From the NCBI RefSeq assembly GCF_029968015.1, contig NZ_JASCIS010000010.1:1-64000 (forward strand): a DNA stretch of 64,000 nt, written 5' to 3'. The DNA is from Streptomyces luteolus (GTDB taxonomy: Bacteria > Actinomycetota > Actinomycetes > Streptomycetales > Streptomycetaceae). The translations under genes were made by a program, and so were the position numbers. Numbering within the stretch: the stretch's first letter is position 1; the number at the start of each line of letters is the position of its first letter. Shown here piece by piece: positions 1 to 11,800 of the stretch. The notes beneath the pieces are model-generated. The model saw nothing but the letters and a program-made list of their open reading frames with translations. It had not been told where the DNA came from and searched no databases.

Positions 1-580
1 CGAGGACCAGCCCGGTGCGGGTGTCCGTGCAGACGCCGACCACTGCCTCGATGATGTCCGTCATGTTCGACCGGGGCCGGACCGGCAGGCCCAGGAAGCG
101 GGCGAACTCGGCCGCGACCATGCGGGCGGTCGCGGCGGGCGGGACGGTGATGTAGAGCACCGGGATGCGGTCGGCAACGTTCGGATGGCGGGCCCGGTCG
201 AGGAGTTCATGGGCGAGCCCGAGCTGGGTGATGGCGCTGGTCTTGCCTGTGCCGGGCAGGCCGGAGACCATCAGGCCGCGGCGAGCGCTGATCGCATGAC
301 GGTTGAGCAGGACCAGCCGGCGGCCGCAGACCACCGTCTTCTCGACGAACGAGGTGGCGACCACGAGCATCCGGGCGTGATGGTCGAGTCGGTCCTCGTC
401 GTAGAGAGCCCGCCCGGTCGGGGACAGCCCTCGCGACTGGCCGGGAGACAGCAGAGCCGGGGGTTTGGGCGGGTCGTCGACGAACCGCCGCCATCCCTCC
501 AGGGTGGTGAGCTGCCGGTTGGCCACGGCATCGGCCTCTTGCAGGGCAGTATCCCGGCCTGCCGGTTCAGGGACGGTCAC
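1..580 (-). CDS. tniB: TniB/TnsC-like AAA+ ATPase of a Tn7-like transposon (3' end cut by window)
   Basis: About 193 residues are visible and the gene runs off the window start. I read it from a GTG at 578-580 that overlaps the tnsB stop (GTGA), so the two are probably translationally coupled. A Walker A motif, GLPGTGKTS, lies at about residues 107-115, after an N-terminal stretch with FVEKTVVCGRRLVLLNRH. This is the pattern of TniB/TnsC regulators, which bind target DNA as ATP-loaded oligomers and hand the site to the TnsB transposase. The Walker B and sensor motifs lie outside the window. Its position directly after tnsA and tnsB supports the call. Confidence 0.85.
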   Translation of the reverse strand, partial: MTVPEPAGRDTALQEADAVANRQLTTLEGWRRFVDDPPKPPALLSPGQSRGLSPTGRALYDEDRLDHHARMLVVATSFVEKTVVCGRRLVLLNRHAISARRGLMVSGLPGTGKTSAITQLGLAHELLDRARHPNVADRIPVLYITVPPAATARMVAAEFARFLGLPVRPRSNMTDIIEAVVGVCTDTRTGLVL

Positions 581-2460
581 GGGCGCCTCCAGGGGTTCGC
601 GAGCGGGTCGAACAGGCCCAGTGGGATGACCTTGGCCAGCTCGGTGTCCGCCGCTTCATCCGCCGGTGTCTCGGCGGCAGGCGGGTCGAAAATCGGCCGG
701 TCGGCGGTGGTGGCGCGGGTGCGGGCGGCGACGCGGCGGTCGCGGCGGGAACGCTTGGCCGGACGGTCCTTCTCCGGGGAGGGGCCGTCGTGGGCTCGCC
801 GCAGTAGTGCTGCTGCGGCGTCCGCGATCTGTTCCTCGGTGCCGCCGGGAACCTGTTCGCAGGCGTGGTCCCAGGCCATTTCGCCGAAGGGGACGCCAAC
901 GCGGTGCAGGTGTTTCCAGAACACGGTGATCCACCGTTCACGACGGCGGTCGCGTACCCAGATCCGGGAGATGTCGTAAGGGTCGTGGTGGATCTCCCAC
1001 AAGCCCTTCTTCTCCACCACCCCGGAGTGCTGGCGGCGCAGAGGGCTCAACTCGCGGTCGTCGTAGGTGCGGTGCTTGATCCGGATGCCGTAGGCGTTGA
1101 TCGCCTGCCACCGCTCGGGCAGCAGCTCGATGTAGTCCTCGCCGTTCAGCGGGACCGGGACATAGCCGCAGGACTCCACCAGCGCCGCGTACTTCTCGTT
1201 CGGCGAGAACGCTCGCTTCGGCGCGTCCGGGTCCCGTAAAGCGTCGTGTGGCCTGGTTTGCCAGACGGCGATGATCCACTCGTCGAGAAGGTTCTGTAAT
1301 TCGGGCAGCGACCACAGAGGCCCGTCTTCCAGATTCCGGCCCCGGCGGTCCGTTGACCGGCCGGTGTAACCGGCGACGAACTGTGCGAACAGAGTGGCGA
1401 TCGAGCCCAGCGTTTTCTCGATCGTGCCCTTGTCAGTAGGCGTCGCCTTGTGGGCGGGTTGCAGGTTGATGCCCAGATAACGGCAGGAGGCGCGGAAGTT
1501 GTTCGAGATGAACACCTTGCCGTGGTCGCAGACGATCGTCTCCGGCACGATCACCGGCCGTGCGGCCGCGTGCTCCAGGCGCTCGTCCAGAGGCAGGAGT
1601 CGCCGATGCGGCAGCACCGAGCGAGACATCCGCAGGGCCTCCGGCCAGCCCGGACGCATCGTCTCCGGGGTGACGCTGCGGGCCAGCAGCGCGGAGGCGT
1701 CGGCGGCCTTGGTGGTCGGCCGCAGCACTGCCGCGGTGATCGACCTGGTCGCGATGTCGACCATCGCCGTCAGCTCGACCTTCTCGGCGAGCCCGTCATC
1801 CAGCCGAACCAACACATCCAGCGGGGTGGAGTCGATCTGCATCAGCTCGCCCGGCGCGCTGGCCGGCACTTCCCCGAACGGGCCGGGCGGCCGCAAGGCG
1901 ATCGAGCGGCGGGTGCGGGCTGATCCGGTGGCGTGCGTGCCCGTGGCCAGCTTGTCGAACAGCCGGTAGAGCGTGGCCCGAGAGGGCATCTCGACGGCGG
2001 TGGTGCCCTCTCGGTCAGCCAGGATCTGCTTCGTTCGCCAGACGATGAATCCGATGGTCCTCGACGACGCGTCGGCGGCCTCGGCGATCGCTTGCCGCAT
2101 CGCCTCCACCACCGCGGGGTCGACCGTACCGAAGGCCGGCATCTGCTTGGCCGACCGGCCGTCCGCCAGCCCGACCAGCCCGTCGCGCTGGTAACGCTGC
2201 CGCCGCTGCTTGACGCCGCTGGCCGTCACCGTGTGCCCAACTGCCGTCAGCTCCGCCGCCTTGGCCAGCTCGCGCTGAGCCAGCGAGGTCTGCCTCGGGT
2301 CGAACTCCGGACGGGGGACAGCCCCATCCGGAGCATCAGGCGGCAGACCCTGCAGGACCTCCAAGATGTGCCCCTCCCACCAGCGAGCCTGTTCAGCTGC
2401 CGACTCAGGGAACTCCCCGATCCGCGCCGTCGGCGGAACCCACCGCCCCGTCCCACTCAC
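577..2460 (-). CDS. tnsB: TnsB-like DDE transposase (Mu/rve integrase fold)
   Basis: 627 residues, GTG start overlapping the tnsA stop (GTGA). The N-terminal ~180 residues look helix-rich and DNA-binding. The catalytic core follows with the DDE triad visible as D210 (MQIDSTPLD), D312 (VCDHGKVF) and E348 (KGTIEKT). After the core is a Mu-type C-terminal beta-barrel region (about 440-530) and a basic, proline-rich tail that could contact TniB. TnsB binds repeats at the element ends, cuts the 3' ends and joins them to target DNA. The three repeats at 3237-3305 are its likely binding sites. The open frame is intact, so the enzyme may be active. Confidence 0.92.
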   Translation of the reverse strand: MSGTGRWVPPTARIGEFPESAAEQARWWEGHILEVLQGLPPDAPDGAVPRPEFDPRQTSLAQRELAKAAELTAVGHTVTASGVKQRRQRYQRDGLVGLADGRSAKQMPAFGTVDPAVVEAMRQAIAEAADASSRTIGFIVWRTKQILADREGTTAVEMPSRATLYRLFDKLATGTHATGSARTRRSIALRPPGPFGEVPASAPGELMQIDSTPLDVLVRLDDGLAEKVELTAMVDIATRSITAAVLRPTTKAADASALLARSVTPETMRPGWPEALRMSRSVLPHRRLLPLDERLEHAAARPVIVPETIVCDHGKVFISNNFRASCRYLGINLQPAHKATPTDKGTIEKTLGSIATLFAQFVAGYTGRSTDRRGRNLEDGPLWSLPELQNLLDEWIIAVWQTRPHDALRDPDAPKRAFSPNEKYAALVESCGYVPVPLNGEDYIELLPERWQAINAYGIRIKHRTYDDRELSPLRRQHSGVVEKKGLWEIHHDPYDISRIWVRDRRRERWITVFWKHLHRVGVPFGEMAWDHACEQVPGGTEEQIADAAAALLRRAHDGPSPEKDRPAKRSRRDRRVAARTRATTADRPIFDPPAAETPADEAADTELAKVIPLGLFDPLANPWRRP

Positions 2461-3209
2461 GGAGCACCTCCACCAGACAGGCGCACGACCGTGCGCGGCC
2501 CCAACAACGCAACCGACAGATCCTCAGCAGCCAGTTCCTGGCGCCAGAGCAGATGGAAGAGCGCGGGCAGCGTCGCAAGCCGGTCCCCAGCCGTATCAGC
2601 CCCGGCCAGCAGCGGGCCCGGCGTCGCGAAGACCTCCAGAAGCCGGTTCGCGGCCCTGCGGTGCAGGCAACGCGGGTGCCGGTAGCGCGATAGCCACCGA
2701 ACATTCGCCAGCAGCACCGCCTCCGGCGCCCCGACCCGCTCGAACCTCCACCCCGCCTGAGCACAGGCGATCCGCGTCACCTCGAACGCCTCCGCGTCCT
2801 TCGGCTCGATCCGCTCATCCGCGCGGACGTCGATAACCACCGCCGAGCCGTCCGTACGGCGTACGAAGTAGTCCGGGGCGTGCCGACGCTCCCGCTTGCC
2901 GTCGCGCCAGTGCAGCCAGAATGGCTGCGAGGCGATCCCCACCACCTCGGGGTCCGAGTCCATGAGCACAAGCCGGTCTCGCTCCAGCCAGGACTCGAAG
3001 CCGACGTGCTGCCCAGTCGTAGCCGCCCAATACCAGCCCGCGAAGTTACGCTCACCACGAACCCACCGAAACGGCCTTACGGGCGATGTGTCCTCAAAGC
3101 GGGCCGTCACACAGTCCAACAGCGGACGCCGCTGACGCTCGCACGCAGCGTCTATGTACGAGAGCTCGACGTACGGCCCCGCGAGTTCTACCCCAGCCGG
3201 TACAGCCAC
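2457..3209 (-). CDS. tnsA: TnsA-like transposon endonuclease subunit
   Basis: 250 residues from a GTG preceded by a G-rich stretch about 10 bases upstream. The restriction-like nuclease core is visible as E72 (FESWLERDR), D113 (APDYFV) and IDVR at 126-129; the usual lysine of the D...(Q/D)xK motif is an arginine (R129) here. TnsA cuts the 5' strands at transposon ends so that the element moves by cut-and-paste rather than by replication. It is the first gene of a tnsA-tnsB-tniB operon whose stops and starts overlap by GTGA. Its start lies about 100 bases inside the inferred element end. Confidence 0.88.
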   Translation of the reverse strand: MAVPAGVELAGPYVELSYIDAACERQRRPLLDCVTARFEDTSPVRPFRWVRGERNFAGWYWAATTGQHVGFESWLERDRLVLMDSDPEVVGIASQPFWLHWRDGKRERRHAPDYFVRRTDGSAVVIDVRADERIEPKDAEAFEVTRIACAQAGWRFERVGAPEAVLLANVRWLSRYRHPRCLHRRAANRLLEVFATPGPLLAGADTAGDRLATLPALFHLLWRQELAAEDLSVALLGPRTVVRLSGGGAP

Positions 3210-3236
3210 CCAGCACCCCCAGTGCGTCCACCCCGT

Positions 3237-3254
3237 ACGACTAGGTTCACTGAG
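3237..3254 (+). repeat. Transposon-end repeat 1 (innermost)
   Basis: acgactaggttcactgag. It shares the acgact core and a tgag end with the copies at 3267 and 3288. The spacing to the next copy is 30 bp. Multiple spaced copies at one end are typical of TnsB binding arrays. Confidence 0.65.
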
Positions 3255-3266
3255 ACAGAAGGCGAA

Positions 3267-3305
3267 ACGACTGGGTTCGTTGAGTAAACGACTCGATTGG
3301 ATGAG
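3267..3305 (+). repeat. Transposon-end repeats 2 and 3
   Basis: acgactgggttcgttgag (3267-3284) and acgactcgattggatgag (3288-3305), 21 bp apart start to start. They are the second and third (outermost) copies of the putative TnsB site. Confidence 0.65.
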
Positions 3306-3355
3306 ACCGGTCAGCCGGGGCGGGGCATGACCGATCCGGCGGCATGTACTAGAGT

Positions 3356-3373
3356 TATCTCGACATCGAGATA
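3356..3373. promoter_or_regulatory. Perfect palindrome upstream of aconitase, TamR-type operator
   Basis: tatctcga-ca-tcgagata is an 8-bp perfect inverted repeat around a 2-bp centre. TamR, a MarR-family regulator of Streptomyces, is known to control aconitase, isocitrate dehydrogenase, malate synthase and trans-aconitate methyltransferase through a palindrome of this kind. The site is about 170 bp before the aconitase start and about 43 bp from the inferred transposon tip. Confidence 0.65.
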
Positions 3374-3428
3374 TCTGCCGAGGCGCACCGCAGCCACGCG
3401 ACGCTTCCGGTCCGGCAGTAAGGGTTAC

Positions 3429-3447
3429 CTAACTTAGCCCTACCTTA
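3429..3447 (-). promoter_or_regulatory. Possible iron box (DmdR/IdeR type) upstream of aconitase
   Basis: On the minus strand the site reads taaggtagggctaagttag. It matches 13 of 19 positions of the DmdR/IdeR consensus TTAGGTTAGGCTAACCTAA. It sits about 95 bp before the aconitase start. Aconitase needs a 4Fe-4S cluster, so iron control is plausible, but the match is imperfect. Confidence 0.35.
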
Positions 3448-3499
3448 GCGGATCGGTCCAGCGTCGTGACGGCAACCACGCGCCGGTAGGCGCAAGTAG

Positions 3500-6259
<2,760 letters not shown>

Positions 6260-6275
6260 GGACCTGCAGCCGATA

Positions 6276-6317
6276 CGGTCGGGCCGCACCTGGAGCTCTC
6301 CGGGTGCGGCCCGACCG
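6276..6317 (+). terminator. Strong hairpin terminator after aconitase
   Basis: A perfect 15-bp stem, cggtcgggccgcacc (6276-6290) pairing with 6303-6317, encloses a 12-base loop and is followed by a short T-containing stretch. It begins 16 bases after the aconitase stop. Confidence 0.85.
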
Positions 6318-6340
6318 CGTTTCTGTGAGGAGTCGCCTTG

Positions 6341-6505
6341 GTGCGCGACCTGTGCAAGGTGGGCGAAGTGCCGGGCGGCGTGGGCGAGTTCAGGCCCCGC
6401 CCGTTCACTCCGGACGAGGAGCCGCGCTACCGCACCGAGGTTGCGGAGGACATCTGCTCGATACGGTTCACGACCGGTCCGCGGCGGCTCCCCGGCCGGG
6501 CCTGA
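6341..6505 (+). CDS. Possible small protein, 54 aa, unknown
   Basis: A GTG-started frame, VRDLCKVGEV..., with a GTGAGGAG box about 8 bases upstream and roughly 90% G/C in third codon positions. It has no recognised family. It lies just after the aconitase terminator and its 3' end overlaps the convergent MFS fragment by 38 bases. It could be a real small gene or a remnant of a larger one. Confidence 0.25.
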   Translation: MRDLCKVGEVPGGVGEFRPRPFTPDEEPRYRTEVAEDICSIRFTTGPRRLPGRA

Positions 6506-7619
6506 GCGCCCACACACCCGCGGCGGCGACCGCCACCCCGATCAGCGCCCAGGTGAACGCCGCCCGGAATCCGGCCACTTGAGGCGTGGTGTGGGCGGCC
6601 GCCACGCCCACCAGGACCGCGAGGCCGAGCGAGCCGCCGAGCTGGTCGACCGAGCGCTGGACGCCCGCCGCCGTGCCCGCGTCCGCCTCGGTGACGTCGA
6701 GGAGCGCGGCGTTCTGCAGGGCGACCAGGCCGATGCCCATGCCCGTGGCCACGCCGAGCATGCCGGGCAGCACGTCCACCGCGTAACTCCCCTCGTCCGG
6801 CAGCCGGGTCAGCCACGCGAGTCCGGCCGCCGTCGCCCCGAGCCCGAGGAGCGCGGTGCCGCGCAGGCCGAGGGCGCCGATCAGCCGGGACACCTGCGAG
6901 AGGCCGAGGAGCAGCGCCCCGCAGAACGGCAGGTACGCCAACCCGGCCTGCAGCGGGGTGAGGTGGAGCACGTTCTGCAGCTGCAGCGTGAGCAGGTAGA
7001 ACGTCGTCGAGAGTGCCGCGCTGAGCAGGACCGTCGCCCCGTTGGCCACCGCACGGGCGCGGTGCGCGAAGAAGGCGAGCGGGACGAGCGGGGACTTCGT
7101 ACGCGCCTCGACGGCCACGAACGCGACGAGCAGCGCGCAACCCGCCGCGAGCACCGCCCCGTTCCGCTCGATCACCCCGTGCACGACCGTCAGCGGACCG
7201 GCGGTGAGCAGCACCGCACCCGGCACGTCCAGGCGCCCGGAGCGGGGTCGCGGCCCGTCAGGTCGTACGAGCAGAGGGGTGAGGGCGAGGACGGCCGCTG
7301 TGATCGGGACATTCACGCCGAAGATCCAGCGCCAGTGCAGGAGTTGGGTGAGCGCACCGGAGAGCAGGACGCCGACGACGAGGCCGCCCGCCGAGATCGT
7401 GCCCCAGATTCCGAGCGCCTTGGCGCGCTCCGCGGGCTCCGGGTAGAGCAGCGCGATCAGGGAGAGCGCGGCCGGGGAGGCGAGTGCCTCGCCGGCGCCC
7501 TGCGCGAAGCGGGCGGCGATCAGCGCCTCCAGGTTGGGCGCGAGCCCCGCGAGCAGCGAGGCCGCGGCGAACAGGGCGGCGCCGAGCACTTCGGTGACCC
7601 GGGCGCCGAACAGTGACAC
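6468..7619 (-). pseudogene. MFS drug transporter, 5'-truncated (DHA2-like)
   Basis: 383 residues from the first usable GTG. The sequence starts around the second or third membrane segment: LFGARVTEVLGAALFAAASLLAGLAPN is where family members have already passed helices 1-2 and are in or after motif A. Roughly 70 N-terminal residues are missing. The frame upstream runs into sequence belonging to a dispersed intergenic repeat ([11 protein letters not shown]...) and then a TAG. The remaining helices and motif C-like Gly-rich regions look intact. I infer a decayed or truncated exporter. A shorter functional protein is possible but unlikely, because motif A is important for the transport cycle. Confidence 0.65.
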
Positions 7620-7639
7620 CCCTCCGACCAGTGGGCGTG

Positions 7640-7986
7640 CGGCCCCTGCGGGGCGAGCTTTCCCCTACCCGCCCCTTCCCGAAGTCCTGCGGACCGCCAC
7701 GGGGGCCAGCCCCCGGACCCCTGTTCCTCAAGCGCCGGAGGGGCTGATTTTGCGAGCCAAGCCCCGGACCCTGCTCCTCAAGCGCCGGAGGGGCTGAGTT
7801 GTGCCACGACAGGGGCGGGCTGTGACACTTGCGGCTTCGTCGCGTGGGCGCGACCAGCCACGATGGGGCGGCAGCCGGATGTCACGCGGGCCACCCCTCG
7901 GTGACAGGCGCGCGGGGGCGCGAGGCGCGGGGGTGCGAGGCGCGCGGGCGCGAGGGCGGGGGGTGCGGATCACCCCCGCGTACGCC
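7640..7986. repeat. Intergenic region built of Streptomyces dispersed repeats
   Basis: No gene is seen. It contains two direct copies of cctcaagcgccggaggggct(ga), at 7726-7747 and 7776-7797, 50 bp apart. At 7821-7875 is another repeat (tgtgacacttgcggcttcg..., with gggcgcgaccagccac) that recurs inverted at 54061-54116. A G-rich low-complexity run (gcgcgggggcgcgagg...) follows at about 7910-7970. Confidence 0.7.
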
Positions 7987-8667
7987 TCACAGCATCCCCG
8001 CGTGCACCCCCGCCTGCACCACCGCGGCGTGCGCCAGCTGCCACTCGCCGAGCAGGGCCAGGGACACGGACAGGAGGGCGCGGCCCCACAGCATGTCCTG
8101 GGTGCGCTTGATGTGCCGGGTGAGCTGGGCGGCGAGCACGACCAGGCCGCCGACCTGAAGCACCCGCACCAGCGTGCTGTCCGGCGGCGCCACGAACGCG
8201 CCGAGCAGCAGGGGCAGCGAGGAGAGCGGCGCCAGGACGGCCAGGACGGCGGGCGTGCGGTGCAGGCCGCCGCGGCCGCCGAGGGCCCGCGCGAGCACCA
8301 CCGTGGTGACGCCGAGCAGGAGATGGCCGAGGAGCAGCACGAGCGTGGTGAGCAGCAGCCACAGGCCGGGGACGCGCAGGTCCGGATAGGAGGCCGCGAC
8401 CTCGGGAACCTCCCGGGTCAGCAGCGCCATCAGCACCATCTGTCCGCAGGCGGCGAGGAGTACGGCGCCGGCGAGCGTCCGGCCGCGCAGTCCGAGCAGC
8501 CACTCACCGGCGTGCAGCACGGTGGTGCAGCCCCGGCGCAGGGCGCGCCCGGCACGGGTGATCAGGGGTAGCCGCGGCGGCGGGGGAGGGTCCGGCCGCG
8601 GCGGGGCTATGAGGGTCGGGGGCGGGCCCCCGGGGCCCTCCGATCCTGACCCGGAACTGCTGCTCAT
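7987..8667 (-). CDS. Integral membrane protein, unknown function
   Basis: 226 residues from an ATG at 8665-8667 that has GGAGAG 5 bases upstream; the longer frame up to 8784 lacks family-like sequence. A disordered, proline-rich cytosolic N-terminus (PPRPDPPPPPR) precedes about five hydrophobic segments, including VLLAACGQMVLMALLT, LWLLLTTLVLLLGHLLLG and VLQVGGLVVLAA. No catalytic motif is visible. It lies downstream of the GH92 gene in the same direction, but the hairpin at 8751-8785 separates them, so it is probably transcribed on its own. Confidence 0.75.
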   Translation of the reverse strand: MSSSSGSGSEGPGGPPPTLIAPPRPDPPPPPRLPLITRAGRALRRGCTTVLHAGEWLLGLRGRTLAGAVLLAACGQMVLMALLTREVPEVAASYPDLRVPGLWLLLTTLVLLLGHLLLGVTTVVLARALGGRGGLHRTPAVLAVLAPLSSLPLLLGAFVAPPDSTLVRVLQVGGLVVLAAQLTRHIKRTQDMLWGRALLSVSLALLGEWQLAHAAVVQAGVHAGML

Positions 8668-8750
8668 CGCTCTCCAACTGCCCTTCCTGTCCGCGCCGTT
8701 CGCGGCAGTTCGCGCCGTTCGCGCTGTTCGTGCCGAACACGCCGAACGGC

Positions 8751-8785
8751 CGTGCCGGGTCCCGACGCGGTCGGGGCCCGGCACG
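8751..8785 (-). terminator. Hairpin terminator after the GH92 gene
   Basis: cgtgccgggtcccga (8751-8765) pairs with tcggggcccggcacg (8771-8785), with one G-U pair and a 5-base loop. It lies 25 bases after the GH92 stop in the minus direction. Confidence 0.75.
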
Positions 8786-8809
8786 GGGAGCAGAGCTCGG
8801 TCTACGGGA

Positions 8810-11800
8810 TCACGAGATCAACTCCACCTCCGCCAGTGTCGCAGCTCCCTTCGGAACGAGCCGATAGTGGCGGTACGTACCGGGATCGGACACGGAGAAC
8901 ACCCGCGTCTGGTGGTCCCACCGGAAGGACTGCTCGTCCCGCCGGTCCAGCACCTTCCACTGGTCGCCGTCCGCCGAGCCCTCAAGGACCCAGCCGTCCG
9001 GGGCGTTCGCGCGGTCCGCCGACGTGAGCGTGTACTGCACAGCACGCGTCTCGCCGGAGAGCGGCAGGTTCACCGAGGCCACCTGGGCGTCCGTCTTCGA
9101 GGAGTTGTCGAAGAGCGGCCCTTCGCTCTTCGTCGCGTCCTTCCGGGGCGAGGGGACCTTGTCGTCCTTCGTGAGGGAGACGGGCGCCGCGTCCTTGCCC
9201 GTGCCCCACTTCGACGGCTCCGGGCCCATGTCGAACTCCAGGGTGCCGCCGCGCGCGATCTCCTCGTGCGGCAGGGCCGTCGACGTCCAGCGCTTGCCGT
9301 TGACCTTCAGGCCCTGCACGTAGATGTTCTCCGCGCTGTTCTTCGGGGCCTTCACGACCAGCTTCTTCCCGCCGTCCAGGCGCACCGTGGCCTTGGTGAA
9401 CAGCGGGGAGCCGATGGCGTATTCGCCGCTGCCCATCACCAGCGGGTAGAAGCCGAGGGCGGAGAACAGATACCAGGCGCTCTGCTCGCCGTTGTCCTCG
9501 TCGCCGTGGTAGCCCTGGCCGATCTCGCTGCCGGTGTAGAGCCGGGAGAGCACCTCGCGGACCTTCTCCTGCGTCTTCCAGGGCTGCGAGGCCGCGTTGT
9601 ACATGTACGTGGCGTGGTGCGCGACCTGGTTGCTGTGCCCGTACATGCCCATCCGCACGTCACGGGCCTCCGTCATCTCGTGGATGACCCCGCCGTACGA
9701 GCCGGTGAACTCCGGGGACGCCGTCTCCGGGGTGGCGAAGTACGTGTCGAGCTTCTTGCCCAGGCCGGACCGGCCGCCGTACAGGTTCGCGAGGCCCCGC
9801 GAGTCCTGCGGCGCGGTGAAGGCGTAGCCCCAGCCGTTGGTCTCCGTGTAGTCGTAGCCCCACACGCGCGGGTCGTACTCCGACGACTCCACGCGCCAGT
9901 CGCCCTTCAGGTCACGGCCCTGGAAGAAGCCCGAACTCCCTTGTTCGGCACCGGCCTTGGCGTCGAACAGCTCGACATAGTTGCGGGCCCGGTTGAAGAA
10001 GTACTCCGACTCCTCCTTGTACCGCTTCTCACCGGTCTTCTCGTAGAGGGCCCGGCCCATCTTCGCGATGCCGTAGTCGTTGAGGTAGCCCTCCAGGGAC
10101 CAGGACAGGCCCTCGTGCGTCTCGGTGGACGCGTAGCCGAGGAACGGCGAGGTCTCCATGCCCTTGCGGCCCACGCCCGAACTCGGCGGCACCACCGTGG
10201 CGTTCTTCAGCGCGGCGTCGTACGCGGACTTCTCGTCGAAGTCCACACCCTTCACGTACGCGTCGGCGAAGGCCACGTCCGAGGACGTGCCGGTCATCAG
10301 GTCCGCGTAACCCGGAGAGGACCAGCGGGAGATCCAGCCGCCGTCCTTGTACTGCTGCACGAACCCGTCGACCAGCTCGCCCGCCTTCTTCGGAGTGAGG
10401 AACGAGTAGGCGGGCCACGTCGTGCGATACGTGTCCCAGAAGCCGTTGTTGACGTACACCTCGCCGTCGACGATCTTCGCGCCGGTGTGCGTCGGGGTGT
10501 CGGGGCCGGTCTGCTTCGAGAACGGGGACGCGTACTGCGTCTTCGTGGAGCCGTCCTTCTGCACCACCTTCTCGTGGCCCGAGTTGGGGTACAGGTAGAG
10601 GCGGTAAAGCCCGGAGTACAGCGTCGTCAGCTGGTCCTCCGTCGCGCCCTCCACCTTCACCTTGCCGAGCAGCGCGTCCCACTGCGCCCGGGCCTTGCTC
10701 TTCACGCGCTCGAAGGAGGTTCCCGCCGGAATCTCCTCGTCCAGGTTGGCCTTCGCCTGGTCGACGGATATGAGGGACGTGGCCAGGCGCAGCGTGACCG
10801 TGCGGTCCTTGCCCGCGTCGAAGCGGAGGTGGCCCTTGACCCCGCTCGCGTCACCGCTCTTGACCGGCTTGTCGAAGGTGCCGTACACGAACAGCCGCGT
10901 CGCGCCCGTGGACAGGCCGCTCTTGACGTCCGAGTAGCCGGTGACGACCCCCTTCTCCTTGTCGAGGCTCAGGCCCGCCTTGTCGGAGACGTTGTCGAAC
11001 AGGACGCTCGTGTCGTCGCCGGGGTAGGTGAAGCGCATCATCGCCGCGTGGTCCGTCGGCGTCATCTCGGCCTCGATGCCGTTCTCGAACTCGACGCCGT
11101 AGTAGTGCGGGCGGGCCGTCTCGTTCTCGTGCCTGAACGCGAGCGCGCGCTTCTTGCGGTCCAGGCCGGGCGTGCCTCCGGCCGCCGACGGAAGGACCTG
11201 GAACGTCTGCCGCTCACCCATCCACGGGCTCGGCTCATGGCTCGCGCTGAACGCCTGCAGCGTCGGCAGGTTGTCCTCGTTGTTGCCGCGCGCGTAGTCG
11301 TACAGCCAGCTCAGCGAGCCCGCGTTGGTCACCGGCGTCCAGAAGTTGAAGCCGTGCGGGACGGCCGTCGCCGGGATGGTGTTGCCGCGCGAGAAGCCGC
11401 CGCTGGAGTTGGTGCCGCGGATCGTGGACGCGTAGTCCGAGGGGTGCGCCTTCGGCTTCGCCGGCGGCACCCGCTTCAGGTTCACGTCGTCGACCCAGCC
11501 CTGGAACTTCGACGGTCCCTTCGGGGAGTCGTACGCCACCAGGATCCGGTCCACGGTCTTGCCCGCGGCGACCCGCCCGAGCTCGGCGGCGACATGGTTC
11601 CACTGGTTCACGTAGAGGCGCTTCGCCGCCGCCTGCCCCTGCGGCGTGAGCGACCCGCCATGCTTGTCGGTGGCCTTGAGGTCGCTCAGATACGTGCCGT
11701 CCGTGAACGCCAGGTCCACCGAGACGTGCGTCGCCGCATAGCTCAGATCGGGCGCGGGCTCGGGCATCGCCGGGAACACCCGGTACGACAGCTCGGTGTC

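Larger units (their letters stand above)
3237..3313 (-). mobile_element. End of the Tn7-like element with three TnsB-site-like direct repeats
   Basis: Three related 18-bp repeats lie here in the same orientation: acgactaggttcactgag (3237-3254), acgactgggttcgttgag (3267-3284) and acgactcgattggatgag (3288-3305). The outermost is followed by ACCGGTCA, so reading inward on the minus strand the element could begin TGACCGGT at 3313, which gives the TG...CA termini usual for Tn7-like elements. The exact tip is inferred, because the other end and the target duplication are outside the window. Confidence 0.65.

Noticed and set aside
1-3313. CRISPR-associated transposon
   Set aside because: No cas gene or array is visible in the part inside the window; only the core tns genes are seen.
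7987-8784. Start of the membrane protein at 8784
   Set aside because: The extra residues are Arg/Ala-rich translation of repeat-like DNA through the GH92 terminator hairpin; ATG at 8667 has a ribosome binding site.
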